Origin: Panacagrimonas perspica
GTDB lineage: Bacteria > Pseudomonadota > Gammaproteobacteria > Nevskiales > Nevskiaceae
DNA length: 64,000 nt
Direction of reading: 5' to 3'
NCBI RefSeq assembly: GCF_004364935.1
Contig: NZ_SOBT01000011.1
Coordinates: 248,001 to 312,000, forward strand
The notes under the pieces were generated by a model. The model saw nothing but the letters and a program-made list of their open reading frames with translations, did no database searches and was not told the origin of the DNA. The first letter of the stretch is position 1; every line of letters begins with the position of its first letter. The position numbers were made by a program, and so were the translations under genes. Below, piece after piece: positions 44,116 through 52,031 of the stretch.

Positions 44116-44811
44116 TTGGCCATCGAAGAACGTCGTTTCGAGACGCAGGAGCAGGTCGCGCTCGCGCTGGCCGAGGCGGTGGCGAAGGACCTGCGTACGG
44201 GTCTCACGCGGCAGGCGGCGGCGTCGCTGGCGGTATGCGCGCGGCCGGATCTGTTCGCGTTCTTCGCCGCGCTGCGCACGCAGCCGCTGGACTGGTCGCG
44301 TGTCGAGATCGCGCTCACCGACGAATGCTGGGTGCCGCCGTCTTCCGAGCAGAGCTGTGAGCGCGTGCTCCGGCGGCATCTGATCCGGGACGAGGTGCTC
44401 GACGCACGGCTCGTCGGTTTGTGGACGAATGACCCCAAGCCGATCCAGGCCTCGCCCGAGATTGCAGAACGGCTGACGCGCATGACGCGGCCGTACGACG
44501 CCGTCGTGCTGGACGTGGGCGAGGACGGGCGTGTCGCCGGCCTGTTCCCGGGGATGCCCGGGCTGGCCGCGATGCTGAATCCGAACTGGGCGGTGCCGGC
44601 GGCACCTGCGCGCGATCCGGACGAGGACGTCGATCGCATCACGATGACGCTGCGCGCGCTGCTCGACTCCCGGCGGATCTATCTGTTCCCGACCGGTGAG
44701 GGGCCGAGAGCCGCGTACGCGCGGGCGATCGAGGCGAAGAATGCATCGCCGGTGCGCGCGCTGCTCGCGCAGAACCGGACGCCCGTCACCGTGATGCTCT
44801 GCGACGCGTGA
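44116..44811 (+). CDS. 6-phosphogluconolactonase-like protein with altered active site
   Basis: A 231-residue protein of the glucosamine-6-P isomerase/6-phosphogluconolactonase fold. The normal phosphate loop (SGGxTP) reads VCARPD, the LTDERWVP motif reads LTDECWVP (Cys71 for Arg), and GxGxDGHxASLFP reads DVGEDGRVAGLFPG with Arg139 for the catalytic His. True lactonase activity is doubtful. TTG 44116 is preceded by GGGAG. It lies 23 bases after the CocE-like gene and is the last gene of the operon. No zwf or edd gene is nearby. Confidence 0.72.
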   Translation: MAIEERRFETQEQVALALAEAVAKDLRTGLTRQAAASLAVCARPDLFAFFAALRTQPLDWSRVEIALTDECWVPPSSEQSCERVLRRHLIRDEVLDARLVGLWTNDPKPIQASPEIAERLTRMTRPYDAVVLDVGEDGRVAGLFPGMPGLAAMLNPNWAVPAAPARDPDEDVDRITMTLRALLDSRRIYLFPTGEGPRAAYARAIEAKNASPVRALLAQNRTPVTVMLCDA

Positions 44812-44829
44812 GCGCCCGTCACCAGGCCG

Positions 44830-44862
44830 GTCGACTCGCCCCTGACCAGCAGCGGAGTCGAC
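44830..44862. repeat. Inverted repeat after the lactonase-like gene
   Basis: GTCGACTC (44830-44837, as GTCGACTC) and GAGTCGAC (44855-44862) are perfect 8-bp inverse copies around a 17-bp loop, 19 bases after the stop. There is no T tract, so it may stabilise the mRNA 3' end rather than terminate. The rest of the gap to 45082 shows no gene. Confidence 0.35.
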
Positions 44863-45082
44863 ATGCAGAGTGCCGAACACGCACTTGCGCGGAATGCCGT
44901 GGCGCGAAAATCGCGAATCGCCCGCGCATGCGGGCCCGCCGTGCGCCAAAGAGCGCATGAATCGGCGACAATCCACGTTCATTAGAGAGCGGGGCGCTAC
45001 CCGCCGACCATGACCCCGGTTCAGGAGAGGGTGTGAGCGCTCAGCGCATTGCGTGGAACAGGAAGGCTGCAGGAGAAGTCGC

Positions 45083-46762
45083 GTGACATCGTCGCGCGAC
45101 CTGGGGCCGTCGACTGCGCGCGCCTTGCGCGGGGCGCTGGCGGAACTCCAGGTCATCTTCGACAACGCCTTCGTCGGCGTCTGCTACACGCGGGAGCGCG
45201 TGATCGTCCGCTGCAACAAGCGTTTCGAAGAGATGTTCGGCTATGAGCCCGGCGCCCTGACGGGGCGTGACATCGTGATGCTCTATCCCTCGCGCGAGGA
45301 ATACGACCGTATCGGCAGAGCCGGCTACGGCTATCTGGAGACCCACGACACCTACTCCGACGAACGCATGATGCGTTCGCGGGACGGCGACGTGTTCTGG
45401 TGTCAGGTCTCGGGTCGCCCGCTCGATCACGACCATCCGACGCGCGACGGCATCTGGATCTTCCAGGACATCTCGGAGCGCAAGCGCGCCGAGGAGGCGT
45501 TGCAGCGCGCCAACGAGCGTCTGGAAAGCCGCGTGCAGGAGCGCACCGCGGATCTGCGCCGCGCGTACGATGCGTTGCGCGAGGAAATGGGGATTCGCCG
45601 GCAGACCGAAGAAGAACTGCGCGCGAGCCAGGAAAAATATCGCGCGCTGTTCGAGAGCTTTCCGATCGGCATCTCGATCACCGACGAGCAGGGCAAGGTC
45701 ATCGAGATCAACCGCAAGCTTTCGCGGATCAGCTCGCTGTCCACCGTGGCGCGCTTCACCAGCGAGCTCGAGCTGAGCTCGATGAACGCCGCGCTGGTGC
45801 ATCCGGACGGCACGCCGATGCGTCATGACGCCTTGCCGAGCACGCGTGCCATCCGCGAGCAGCGCGTGATCTCGGACGTGGAGCTGGGTGTGCGCTACGG
45901 CAACGGCCGTCTGCGATGGTTCCAGGTCACGGCCGCTCCGATCCCGGTGAAGGGGTACGGCGCGATGGTGGCGTACACCGAGATCACCGAGCGCAAGCGC
46001 TTCGAAGAGCGCGACCGCACGCAGCAGGCCGAACTGGCCCGTGTGTCGCGTCTGAACACGATGGGCGAGATGGCGGCTGCGCTGGCGCACGAGCTCGGGC
46101 AGCCGCTGGCGGCGACGCTCAACTATCTGCACGGCTGCCAGCTACGGCTGGTCGGCGGCGACTACGATCGGGAGCTGTTCGACTCGGCGATCTCGCAGGC
46201 CATCTATCACGCCGAACAGGCCGGCAGCATCGTGCGCCACGTGCGCCAGTTCGTCCGCAAGCACGAGCCGGAATCCATCCTGGTGCCGATCAACTCGCTG
46301 ATCGAGCAGATGCTGTCCTTCCTCGATTTCGAGCGCCGCCAGTCGCGTACCGCGATCAACCTGGATCTGGCGCCGGACGTGCCCTCGGTGTGGGTCGATC
46401 CGCTCGAGATCAAGCAGGTGATGGTCAACCTGATCAAGAATGCCTTCGAGGCCATGTCGGATCTGCCGCCGGAGTCCCGCGTCATCGACATCTCCACCAG
46501 CCGCCAGGGCGACATGGTGGAGGTGGAAGCCTCGGATCGTGGCCCCGGTGTCAGCAAGACCAAGCTGACGCAGATCTTCAATCCTTTTTTCACCACCAAG
46601 CGCAATGGCATGGGCCTGGGCTTGGCGGTGTGCCGCTCCATCGTGGAATCGCACGGTGGACGGTTGACGGTGTCGCGCAACGTGCACGGCGGCGCCGCCT
46701 TCTCCTTCACGCTGCCGATTCGCGAAAAATCACCCCCGAGAACATTGAATGATCCAGGATAG
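45083..46762 (+). CDS. Cytoplasmic PAS-PAS sensor histidine kinase (FixL/TodS-like HPK4)
   Basis: A 559-residue soluble kinase without transmembrane helices. It has PAS domain 1 (about 20-132), a coiled coil (about 135-185), PAS domain 2 (about 186-305) and HisKA with phospho-acceptor His336 in MGEMAAALAHELGQPLAA. The HATPase region follows with VNLIKNAFEAM (N box), DRGPGV and FFTTKRNGMGLGL (F/G2). No heme-pocket His is obvious, so the sensed signal is unknown. GTG 45083 with AGGAGA is preferred to GTG 45053. The response regulator gene overlaps its 3' end by 14 bases. Confidence 0.9.
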   Translation: MTSSRDLGPSTARALRGALAELQVIFDNAFVGVCYTRERVIVRCNKRFEEMFGYEPGALTGRDIVMLYPSREEYDRIGRAGYGYLETHDTYSDERMMRSRDGDVFWCQVSGRPLDHDHPTRDGIWIFQDISERKRAEEALQRANERLESRVQERTADLRRAYDALREEMGIRRQTEEELRASQEKYRALFESFPIGISITDEQGKVIEINRKLSRISSLSTVARFTSELELSSMNAALVHPDGTPMRHDALPSTRAIREQRVISDVELGVRYGNGRLRWFQVTAAPIPVKGYGAMVAYTEITERKRFEERDRTQQAELARVSRLNTMGEMAAALAHELGQPLAATLNYLHGCQLRLVGGDYDRELFDSAISQAIYHAEQAGSIVRHVRQFVRKHEPESILVPINSLIEQMLSFLDFERRQSRTAINLDLAPDVPSVWVDPLEIKQVMVNLIKNAFEAMSDLPPESRVIDISTSRQGDMVEVEASDRGPGVSKTKLTQIFNPFFTTKRNGMGLGLAVCRSIVESHGGRLTVSRNVHGGAAFSFTLPIREKSPPRTLNDPG

Positions 46763-47390
46763 GGTCGCGCCGAGGCGCGAAGAAGAACCCACCGTTTTCG
46801 TGGTTGATGACGAGAGTTCGGTGCGCAGTTCGCTGCAATGGCTGCTCGAATCGATCCGCCTCAAGGTGGAGACCTTCGATTCGGCCGAGTCTTTCCTGGC
46901 CAAGATCGTCACCGATCGTCCGGGCTGCCTGGTGCTCGACGTGCGCATGCCGGGTTTGTCGGGCCCGGAGCTGATGGACCGTCTGCACGAAAAGCATTTC
47001 GGCATGCCGATCATCTTCCTGTCCGGCCACGGCGATGTGCCGCTGGCCGTTCACACGATGAAGGGCGGTGCCTTCGACTTCCTGCAGAAGCCGTACAACA
47101 ACCAGCAGTTTCTCGAGCGCGTGCGCAATGCGCTGGAACTGGATACGAAGAACCGCAGCATGCGCCGCCAGCAGGGCGACACGGCCACGCGCATCGACGG
47201 GCTCAGCGGGCGCGAGCGCGAGATCCTGGACCTGGTGATCGAAGGGCAGAGCAACAAGGTGATCGGCCGGGCGCTGGGAATCAGCTACAAGACGGTCGAA
47301 GCGCATCGTGCGCGGCTGATGCGCAAGATGGGTGTCGCCAGCTTCGCCGAACTGATGCAGGTGGTGCTGGCGTTCCGCGGTCATCCCTGA
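46749..47390 (+). CDS. FixJ/LuxR-type response regulator
   Basis: A 213-residue two-component regulator, the cognate partner of the preceding kinase. The receiver domain has acidic residues Asp20/Asp21, phospho-acceptor Asp64 in LVLDVRMPG and Lys in FLQKPYN. A LuxR helix-turn-helix follows (LSGREREILDLVIEGQSNKVIGRALGISYKTVEAHRARLM), typical of FixJ/NarL proteins. Targets are not evident: the flanking genes are a sugar operon and convergent rpoH. A terminator follows 17 bases after the stop. Confidence 0.93.
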   Translation: MIQDRVAPRREEEPTVFVVDDESSVRSSLQWLLESIRLKVETFDSAESFLAKIVTDRPGCLVLDVRMPGLSGPELMDRLHEKHFGMPIIFLSGHGDVPLAVHTMKGGAFDFLQKPYNNQQFLERVRNALELDTKNRSMRRQQGDTATRIDGLSGREREILDLVIEGQSNKVIGRALGISYKTVEAHRARLMRKMGVASFAELMQVVLAFRGHP

Positions 47391-47406
47391 GGATCGAGCG
47401 CTGACC

Positions 47407-47440
47407 ACAAAAAAGCCCGGCCGAAGCCGGGCTTTTTTTG
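47407..47440. terminator. Bidirectional intrinsic terminator
   Basis: AGCCCGGC-CGAA-GCCGGGCT forms an 8-bp GC-rich stem with a tetraloop, flanked by six A on one side and seven T on the other. It ends both the two-component operon and the convergent rpoH gene. Confidence 0.92.
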
Positions 47441-47459
47441 TTGACGAAGGCGCGCCGGT

Positions 47460-48335
47460 TTACACGGCGGCTTCGATCGCCTTGCGGATCTTCTTCATCG
47501 CAGCCGCCTCGATCTGGCGGATACGTTCGGCCGACACCCCATACTCGTCGCCGAGTTCCTGCAGGCCGGCCTTCTCGCCCTCGGCCAGCCAGCGGCGCAT
47601 CAGGATGTCGCGCGAACGCGCATCGAGCTGGGTGATGACGTCGCGCATCGTGTTCTCGCGCTGCTCGTGCCAGTCCGCGTCCTCGATCCGCTTGATCGAC
47701 GGATCTTCGACGGCGAGGTAGTCCTCGGGAACGTAGGTGCTCTCGTCGTCGTCGGACTGCGTCGCGCTGAACGACACGTCGCTTCCGCCGAGTCGGCCCT
47801 CCATCTGGAGCACCTCCTCCGGCTTGACCTTCAGGTCACGCGCCACGGCCTCGACTTCGGCCGACGTCATCCAGCCGAGCCGGCGCTTGGCCGAGCGCAG
47901 GTTGAAGAACAGCTTGCGCTGGGCCTTGGTCGTGGCGATCTTCACGATGCGCCAGTTCTTGAGCACGAACTCGTGGATCTCGGCCTTGATCCAATGCACG
48001 GCAAAGCTGATCAGCCGCACGCCGACGGTGGGGTCGAAGCGCTTCACGGCCTTCATCAGGCCGACGTTGCCTTCCTGGATCAGGTCGGCGAGCTGAAGGC
48101 CGTAGCCCATGTAGCCGCGTGCAATATGCACGACGAATCTCAGGTTCGAGACGACCAGGTTCTGGGCGGCCGCCAGATCGCCTTCGTCACGCAGGCGATG
48201 GGCAAGGTCACGCTCTTCCTGCGCCTCGAGGACGGGAATGCGGCTGACCGAATGGATGTACGAATCGAGGCTGCCCGCCATAGGAACCGGCAGAGCCGCG
48301 GGGCGCAGCGCAAGGGCCGTGGTGGACGAACTCAT
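47460..48335 (-). CDS. rpoH: RNA polymerase heat-shock sigma factor RpoH (sigma-32)
   Basis: A 291-residue sigma-32. Region 2 includes NLVVSNLRFVVHIARGYMGYG and DLIQEGNVGLMKAVKRFDP; the RpoH box reads QRKLFFNLRSAKRRLG. Region 4 is RSRDILMRRWL...LQELGDEYGVSAERIRQIEAAAMKKIR. It directs transcription of chaperone and protease genes. ATG 48335 has GGGAG upstream; an ATG 18 bases earlier is less likely. The promoter sits inside a CIRCE-type palindrome 31-59 bp upstream, so HrcA probably also controls it. Confidence 0.96.
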   Translation of the reverse strand: MSSSTTALALRPAALPVPMAGSLDSYIHSVSRIPVLEAQEERDLAHRLRDEGDLAAAQNLVVSNLRFVVHIARGYMGYGLQLADLIQEGNVGLMKAVKRFDPTVGVRLISFAVHWIKAEIHEFVLKNWRIVKIATTKAQRKLFFNLRSAKRRLGWMTSAEVEAVARDLKVKPEEVLQMEGRLGGSDVSFSATQSDDDESTYVPEDYLAVEDPSIKRIEDADWHEQRENTMRDVITQLDARSRDILMRRWLAEGEKAGLQELGDEYGVSAERIRQIEAAAMKKIRKAIEAAV

Positions 48336-48365
48336 TGAAATCTCCCAAATCAAGCGACGAAAAGG

Positions 48366-48394
48366 ATGTTAGCACTCGGGGATTTGAGTGCTAA
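48366..48394 (-). promoter_or_regulatory. CIRCE-type HrcA operator and rpoH promoter
   Basis: TTAGCACTC (48369-48377) and GAGTGCTAA (48386-48394) are perfect CIRCE half-sites with an 8-bp spacer; the classical spacer is 9. Read toward rpoH, TTAGCA (48389-48394) and TAACAT (48366-48371) form -35 and -10 elements spaced by 17 bp, so the operator coincides with the promoter. Confidence 0.75.
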
Positions 48395-48881
48395 TGCGCC
48401 CCAGAGTTCCGTCTAACTACAGAGCAAATTCGATGCCGCGAACAGGCCCCGAACTCCCCGGCGCCGGGCCTTTCCCAGGGCCCGCAAGAGATGAATGAAG
48501 GCGTCCCCAGCCGGTTCAAGGGTGGCGCCCTTTCTTCATTTTCTGAGCCTTAGGAGGGCCCCCAGCCTCGCTCAGGCGCGGTATCCGGTCGGATGGCCGC
48601 CGACGTCTGTTCTTGCGGCGGCACCGGCCAGCTTGGGAGAAGGCGGACCTGGGGAGGAGATCGCGGGGCGAAGGCCCGGCCTGGACCCCCGATTGGAGAA
48701 TGCCCTTACGCCCCCGCTTCGTCCGGTAGCGAGCGACCCGCATCCAGGGCGTTCGGCGGCCGCGCATGCAGGATGAGGCTGCTCCTATGACGGCTTGCCC
48801 GCCGTCTCGGTGATCATCGACGGCGAACGCAGTTTCCACCGTCCGGATTCTTTCGCCGCTCCTTATCTTTCGAGGTGACGC
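48395..48881. other. Gene-free interval between rpoH and the alpha/beta hydrolase gene
   Basis: About 490 bp upstream of both divergent genes. Short open frames exist (for example 48495-48776 plus strand), but they have no ribosome-binding site and a Pro/Arg/Gly-rich shadow composition. I see no tRNA, terminator or repeat. It could hold an sRNA or promoters that cannot be recognised by eye. Confidence 0.5.
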
Positions 48882-49619
48882 ATGAGTGACACCCCACCGC
48901 TTGAAGACGACACCCGTGCCCCTTCGTTGAGCCTGCTCGCACGCGAGGCGCGCGTCCCGTTCGAGGTGCTGCGCTTCCTGATCGGGACGCGGCGTCTGCG
49001 TGGCCTGCCCGAAGGGGACGGGCATCCGGTGTTGTTGATTCCGGGTTTCGGCGCCGATGAATTCCTGATGCGTCCTTTGCGTCGCGCGCTGGTGAAGCTC
49101 GGCTATGCGGCGGAGGACTGGGGACAGGGCCGCAATCTCGGCATGCGGCCCGCGATCAGGCAAGAGCTCGCCCGCAAGCTCGACTCGATGGCCAAGCGCA
49201 GCGATCGCAAAGTGACGCTGATCGGCTGGAGCCTCGGCGGTGTTTTCGCGCGCGAGCTTGCGCGTGCGAAACCCGAGCAGGTGCGACGAGTGATCACCTT
49301 GGGTAGTCCGATCAATCGTCGGCCGGATGCCAACAACATGATGCCGCTGTTCCGATTGGTGAATGGCGGACGTGCACCGAAGCAGGATCGGGAAGGATTC
49401 AACCGCAGAAAAATTGCGCCGCCTGTGCCGTGCGCAGCGATCTACTCGCGCACCGACGGCATCGTCGCGTGGCAGGCGTGCATGGAAGAGGTCGCGGCGA
49501 ACACGCAGAACATCGAGGTCGCCGGAAGCCACTTCGGATTGGTCGTGAACCTCGAAGTCCTGGCAGCGATTGCACGACTGATGGAGGCTGACTCAAAAAA
49601 ACTTTCCGACAGACGGTAA
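48882..49619 (+). CDS. Alpha/beta hydrolase
   Basis: A 245-residue alpha/beta hydrolase with an intact triad: nucleophile Ser117 in LIGWSLGGVFA, Asp192 in YSRTDGIV and His217 in SHFGLV. The oxyanion region is LLIPGFGADEF. This GWSLGG/PGAP1-like lipase-esterase type is often of unknown substrate. ATG 48882 follows CGAGGTGAC. No signal peptide is seen, so it is probably cytoplasmic. It stands alone, with a Lys-rich small-protein gene 133 bases downstream. Confidence 0.85.
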   Translation: MSDTPPLEDDTRAPSLSLLAREARVPFEVLRFLIGTRRLRGLPEGDGHPVLLIPGFGADEFLMRPLRRALVKLGYAAEDWGQGRNLGMRPAIRQELARKLDSMAKRSDRKVTLIGWSLGGVFARELARAKPEQVRRVITLGSPINRRPDANNMMPLFRLVNGGRAPKQDREGFNRRKIAPPVPCAAIYSRTDGIVAWQACMEEVAANTQNIEVAGSHFGLVVNLEVLAAIARLMEADSKKLSDRR

Positions 49620-49752
49620 AAAAAAGCCGAGAGCTATTGACACAACATCTTGTGTTTTAAAAACGTCCGGTACACCATAGGCCGTGGTTGGAGGCCGTCG
49701 ACGGTGGGCGTTGTCGGATCTGACCGCTTTGACTTACTGCTAGGAGATAGTC

Positions 49753-49845
49753 ATGCCCGTAGCCAAGAAGAAGCCGGCGGCCAAGAAGGCCCCTGCGAAG
49801 AAAGCTGCAAAGAAGACGGCCAAGAAGGCGGCCAAGAAGAAGTAA
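49753..49845 (+). CDS. Tiny Lys/Ala/Pro-rich histone-like protein
   Basis: A 30-residue protein made only of Lys, Ala, Pro and a single Met, Val and Thr (KKKPAAKKAPAKKAAKKTAK pattern). It resembles the DNA-binding tails of histone H1-like AlgP/HctB proteins. AGGAGA lies six bases before ATG 49753. A TTGACA at 49637-49642 within an AT-rich palindromic stretch marks a probable promoter region, and a strong terminator follows 20 bases after the TAA, so it appears to be a stand-alone gene. Nucleic-acid binding is inferred from charge. Confidence 0.75.
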   Translation: MPVAKKKPAAKKAPAKKAAKKTAKKAAKKK

Positions 49846-49865
49846 TCGGTTTATTCCGATTGCTC

Positions 49866-49896
49866 GCGCGGCGGGGTTTCCGCCGCGCTTTTTTTT
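49866..49896 (+). terminator. Intrinsic terminator of the small Lys-rich protein gene
   Basis: GCGCGGCGG-GGTTT-CCGCCGCGC forms a perfect 9-bp stem with a 5-base loop followed by eight T residues. Confidence 0.92.
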
Positions 49897-49924
49897 GCCT
49901 GAAATTTGGCTGAAAAGCCTCGAA

Positions 49925-50911
49925 TCAGGCTGCTTCGGCGAGTTCTTCGGGCTCGCGTTCGAAGAAAGCGGTCACACGGTCGAGTTGTTCGCTAGCGTCG
50001 TCGACACGATTCACCGAAGCCCAGAACGCATCGACGCCAGGATGGCTCTGGCAATACCACTGGATGTGTTTGCGAGCGACGCGTACGCCGCGTGACTCGC
50101 CGTAGAGCGTGTACAACTCCCGCATGTGCTGGAGCAGCGTCGACGCGACTTCCACGCGATCCGGTTGTGGAAGCACTTCACCGGTCTTCAGGAAGTGGGC
50201 AAGCTCGCGAAAGATCCACGGGTGGCCCAGCGCCGCGCGCCCGATCATCAACCCGTCGGCGCCGGTCTGTCGCAGGATCTCGAGCGCCTTGGGGCCGCTG
50301 TCGACATCGCCGTTGGCGATGACCGGAATTCGCACCGCCGCTTTGACTTCCGCAACCGTCGTGTACTCCGCCGCACCTTCGTAATGGTCTTCGCGGGTGC
50401 GGCCGTGAACGGTCAGCGCCGCGATGCCACAGTCTTGGGCGATGCGCGCGATCTTCACCGCGTTTCGATGGGAGCGAGCCCATCCCGTGCGGATCTTCAG
50501 CGTCACCGGAACCGGAGACGCCGCCACGACGGCCGACAGGATACGTTCGACGAGCGCCTCATCCTTCATCAGCGCAGAGCCCGCGTCGACCCGACACACT
50601 TTCTTTGCCGGGCAGCCCATGTTGATGTCGATGATCTGGGCGCCCTGCTCGACGTTGAAGGCCGCGGCGCGCGCCATCGTCGCCGGATCGGTGCCGGCGA
50701 TCTGCACCGAGATCGGCGCGGATTCGGCATCGTGCTCGCGGCGCAGCCGCGACTTCTCGGTGAACCACAGCGTCGGGTCGGCCGTCGTCATCTCCGAGAC
50801 GACCAGCCCGGCGCCCAGCCGGCGGCACAATCCGCGGAAGACGCGATCGGTCACGCCGGCCATCGGCGCCAGCACCAGCGGGGGGTCGATTCTGTGGGGA
50901 CCGATATCCAT
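49925..50911 (-). CDS. dusB: tRNA-dihydrouridine synthase B
   Basis: DusB reduces specific uridines in the tRNA D-loop using FMN and NADPH. The 328-residue protein shows LAPMAGVTDRVFR, VQIAGTDP, INMGCPAKKVCR with the catalytic Cys, KIRTGW, TVHGRTREDHYEG and NGDVDSGPKALEIL. The GxMIGRAALGHPWIF phosphate-binding motif and a C-terminal helical domain follow. In many gammaproteobacteria dusB is followed by fis; here the downstream side is the small Lys-rich protein gene instead. Confidence 0.94.
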   Translation of the reverse strand: MDIGPHRIDPPLVLAPMAGVTDRVFRGLCRRLGAGLVVSEMTTADPTLWFTEKSRLRREHDAESAPISVQIAGTDPATMARAAAFNVEQGAQIIDINMGCPAKKVCRVDAGSALMKDEALVERILSAVVAASPVPVTLKIRTGWARSHRNAVKIARIAQDCGIAALTVHGRTREDHYEGAAEYTTVAEVKAAVRIPVIANGDVDSGPKALEILRQTGADGLMIGRAALGHPWIFRELAHFLKTGEVLPQPDRVEVASTLLQHMRELYTLYGESRGVRVARKHIQWYCQSHPGVDAFWASVNRVDDASEQLDRVTAFFEREPEELAEAA

Positions 50912-51028
50912 CCGAGCATTGTCGCCGAGTGTCGCCGGACGGCGCGATTTTCCCTCTTCAGCGCGATGTTCAAGCTCCGAGGCCGATGCTAGATTGCCGC
51001 TCGTCCAACTGCCTCCAAACAGCTCTCC

Positions 51029-52018
51029 ATGATTGGCCGAAGCGCGTTGGTGATCGACGACTCGAAATCAGCGCGGTTCGCGCTGCGTCGGTACCTCGAA
51101 GGCTATCGGTATCAGGTCGAGGCGGTCGAAAGCGCAGATGACGCGATGCGCTTCCTGGAGGGCAGCAAACCCGGCGTGATCTTTCTGGACCACGTGATGC
51201 CCGGCGTCGACGGCTTCACCGTCCTCAGGAATCTTCGTGCGAACGTGGACACTGCCCGCATTCCGGTGGTGATCTGCTCCTCGAACGAAGGCCCGGAATT
51301 CAACGAGATGGCGCGCGCCGCGGGCGCCAATTGCGTACTGCAGAAGCCGCCCAATCCCGAACAGTTGTACCGGATCCTCGACGATCTGGAGCGCGGTGAG
51401 ATCCCTTCGGCCGCACAGGCGTCGGCGCCGGCCCCGTTGCTGACGGCGCCGCCGAACGTTCCGCGGTTCCCGGTTGCTGCACGACCGGCGTCCGTGCCGA
51501 CCCCGAATGGAGCCGTGGCTGCGAGTCCCCCCGGCACGGGGATGGCGGGCACGAGTGAAGATGCGATCCGCGAGCAACTCGAGTCGCGGATGAAGAGGGT
51601 CTCGCAGGGCCTGTTCGTCCAGTTCGCCGAGATCAAGGCGACCGTGGCGCATCTGGCGAGCCAGCAAACGAAGCTGGCCGAGCAGACCCGGCTCGCGGAG
51701 CAGACGCAATCGGCGCGAACCGAACTGCGCACCGAGTTTCGAAACGGAATCGACGAGACGAATCAGGCGCTGCGTCTGATGACGTCCCGCATCGAAGGCA
51801 TCGAGCGGGAGCTTTTTTCGCAGTTGACCGCGATGCGCACGCATGTCGACGCCACACTCCAGCTCCATGCGGATCGCGTGACGGAGATTGTCCAGTCGGC
51901 ACGGCAGGCTGCGGCCGAAGAGGCGCAGGTCGTGGCCGAGCGCACGGTGATGGCGGCGGCGTTGCGTATCTCCGACCAGCTCGCTGACGCCATCCTCGGC
52001 GCCGTCGGGCGCCGCTGA
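51029..52018 (+). CDS. Response regulator with C-terminal coiled coil (PilG/CheY-like)
   Basis: A 329-residue protein. The N-terminal receiver domain (3-125) has Asp10, Asp11, phospho-acceptor Asp54 in FLDHVMPG and Lys in VLQKPPNPEQ. A Pro/Ala-rich linker (130-175) leads into a long Gln/Glu/Arg-rich helical region (about 180-320) likely to form a coiled coil. No DNA-binding domain is seen. PilG-like receivers act in twitching motility or chemotaxis-like pathways. A TGCTAGATT element at 50987-50995 may be an extended -10. Confidence 0.82.
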   Translation: MIGRSALVIDDSKSARFALRRYLEGYRYQVEAVESADDAMRFLEGSKPGVIFLDHVMPGVDGFTVLRNLRANVDTARIPVVICSSNEGPEFNEMARAAGANCVLQKPPNPEQLYRILDDLERGEIPSAAQASAPAPLLTAPPNVPRFPVAARPASVPTPNGAVAASPPGTGMAGTSEDAIREQLESRMKRVSQGLFVQFAEIKATVAHLASQQTKLAEQTRLAEQTQSARTELRTEFRNGIDETNQALRLMTSRIEGIERELFSQLTAMRTHVDATLQLHADRVTEIVQSARQAAAEEAQVVAERTVMAAALRISDQLADAILGAVGRR

Positions 52019-52031
52019 ATCGCGCGCCTTC

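Noticed and set aside
44900-44914. Sigma-54-like TGGCGCG-N4-TCGC upstream of the sensor kinase
   Set aside because: GG and GC spacing fits, but the TTGC half is TCGC and the region is GC-palindromic; too weak to call.
48495-48776. 93-codon plus-strand frame between rpoH and the alpha/beta hydrolase
   Set aside because: No ribosome-binding site and Pro/Ala/Arg-rich low-complexity translation; not protein-like.
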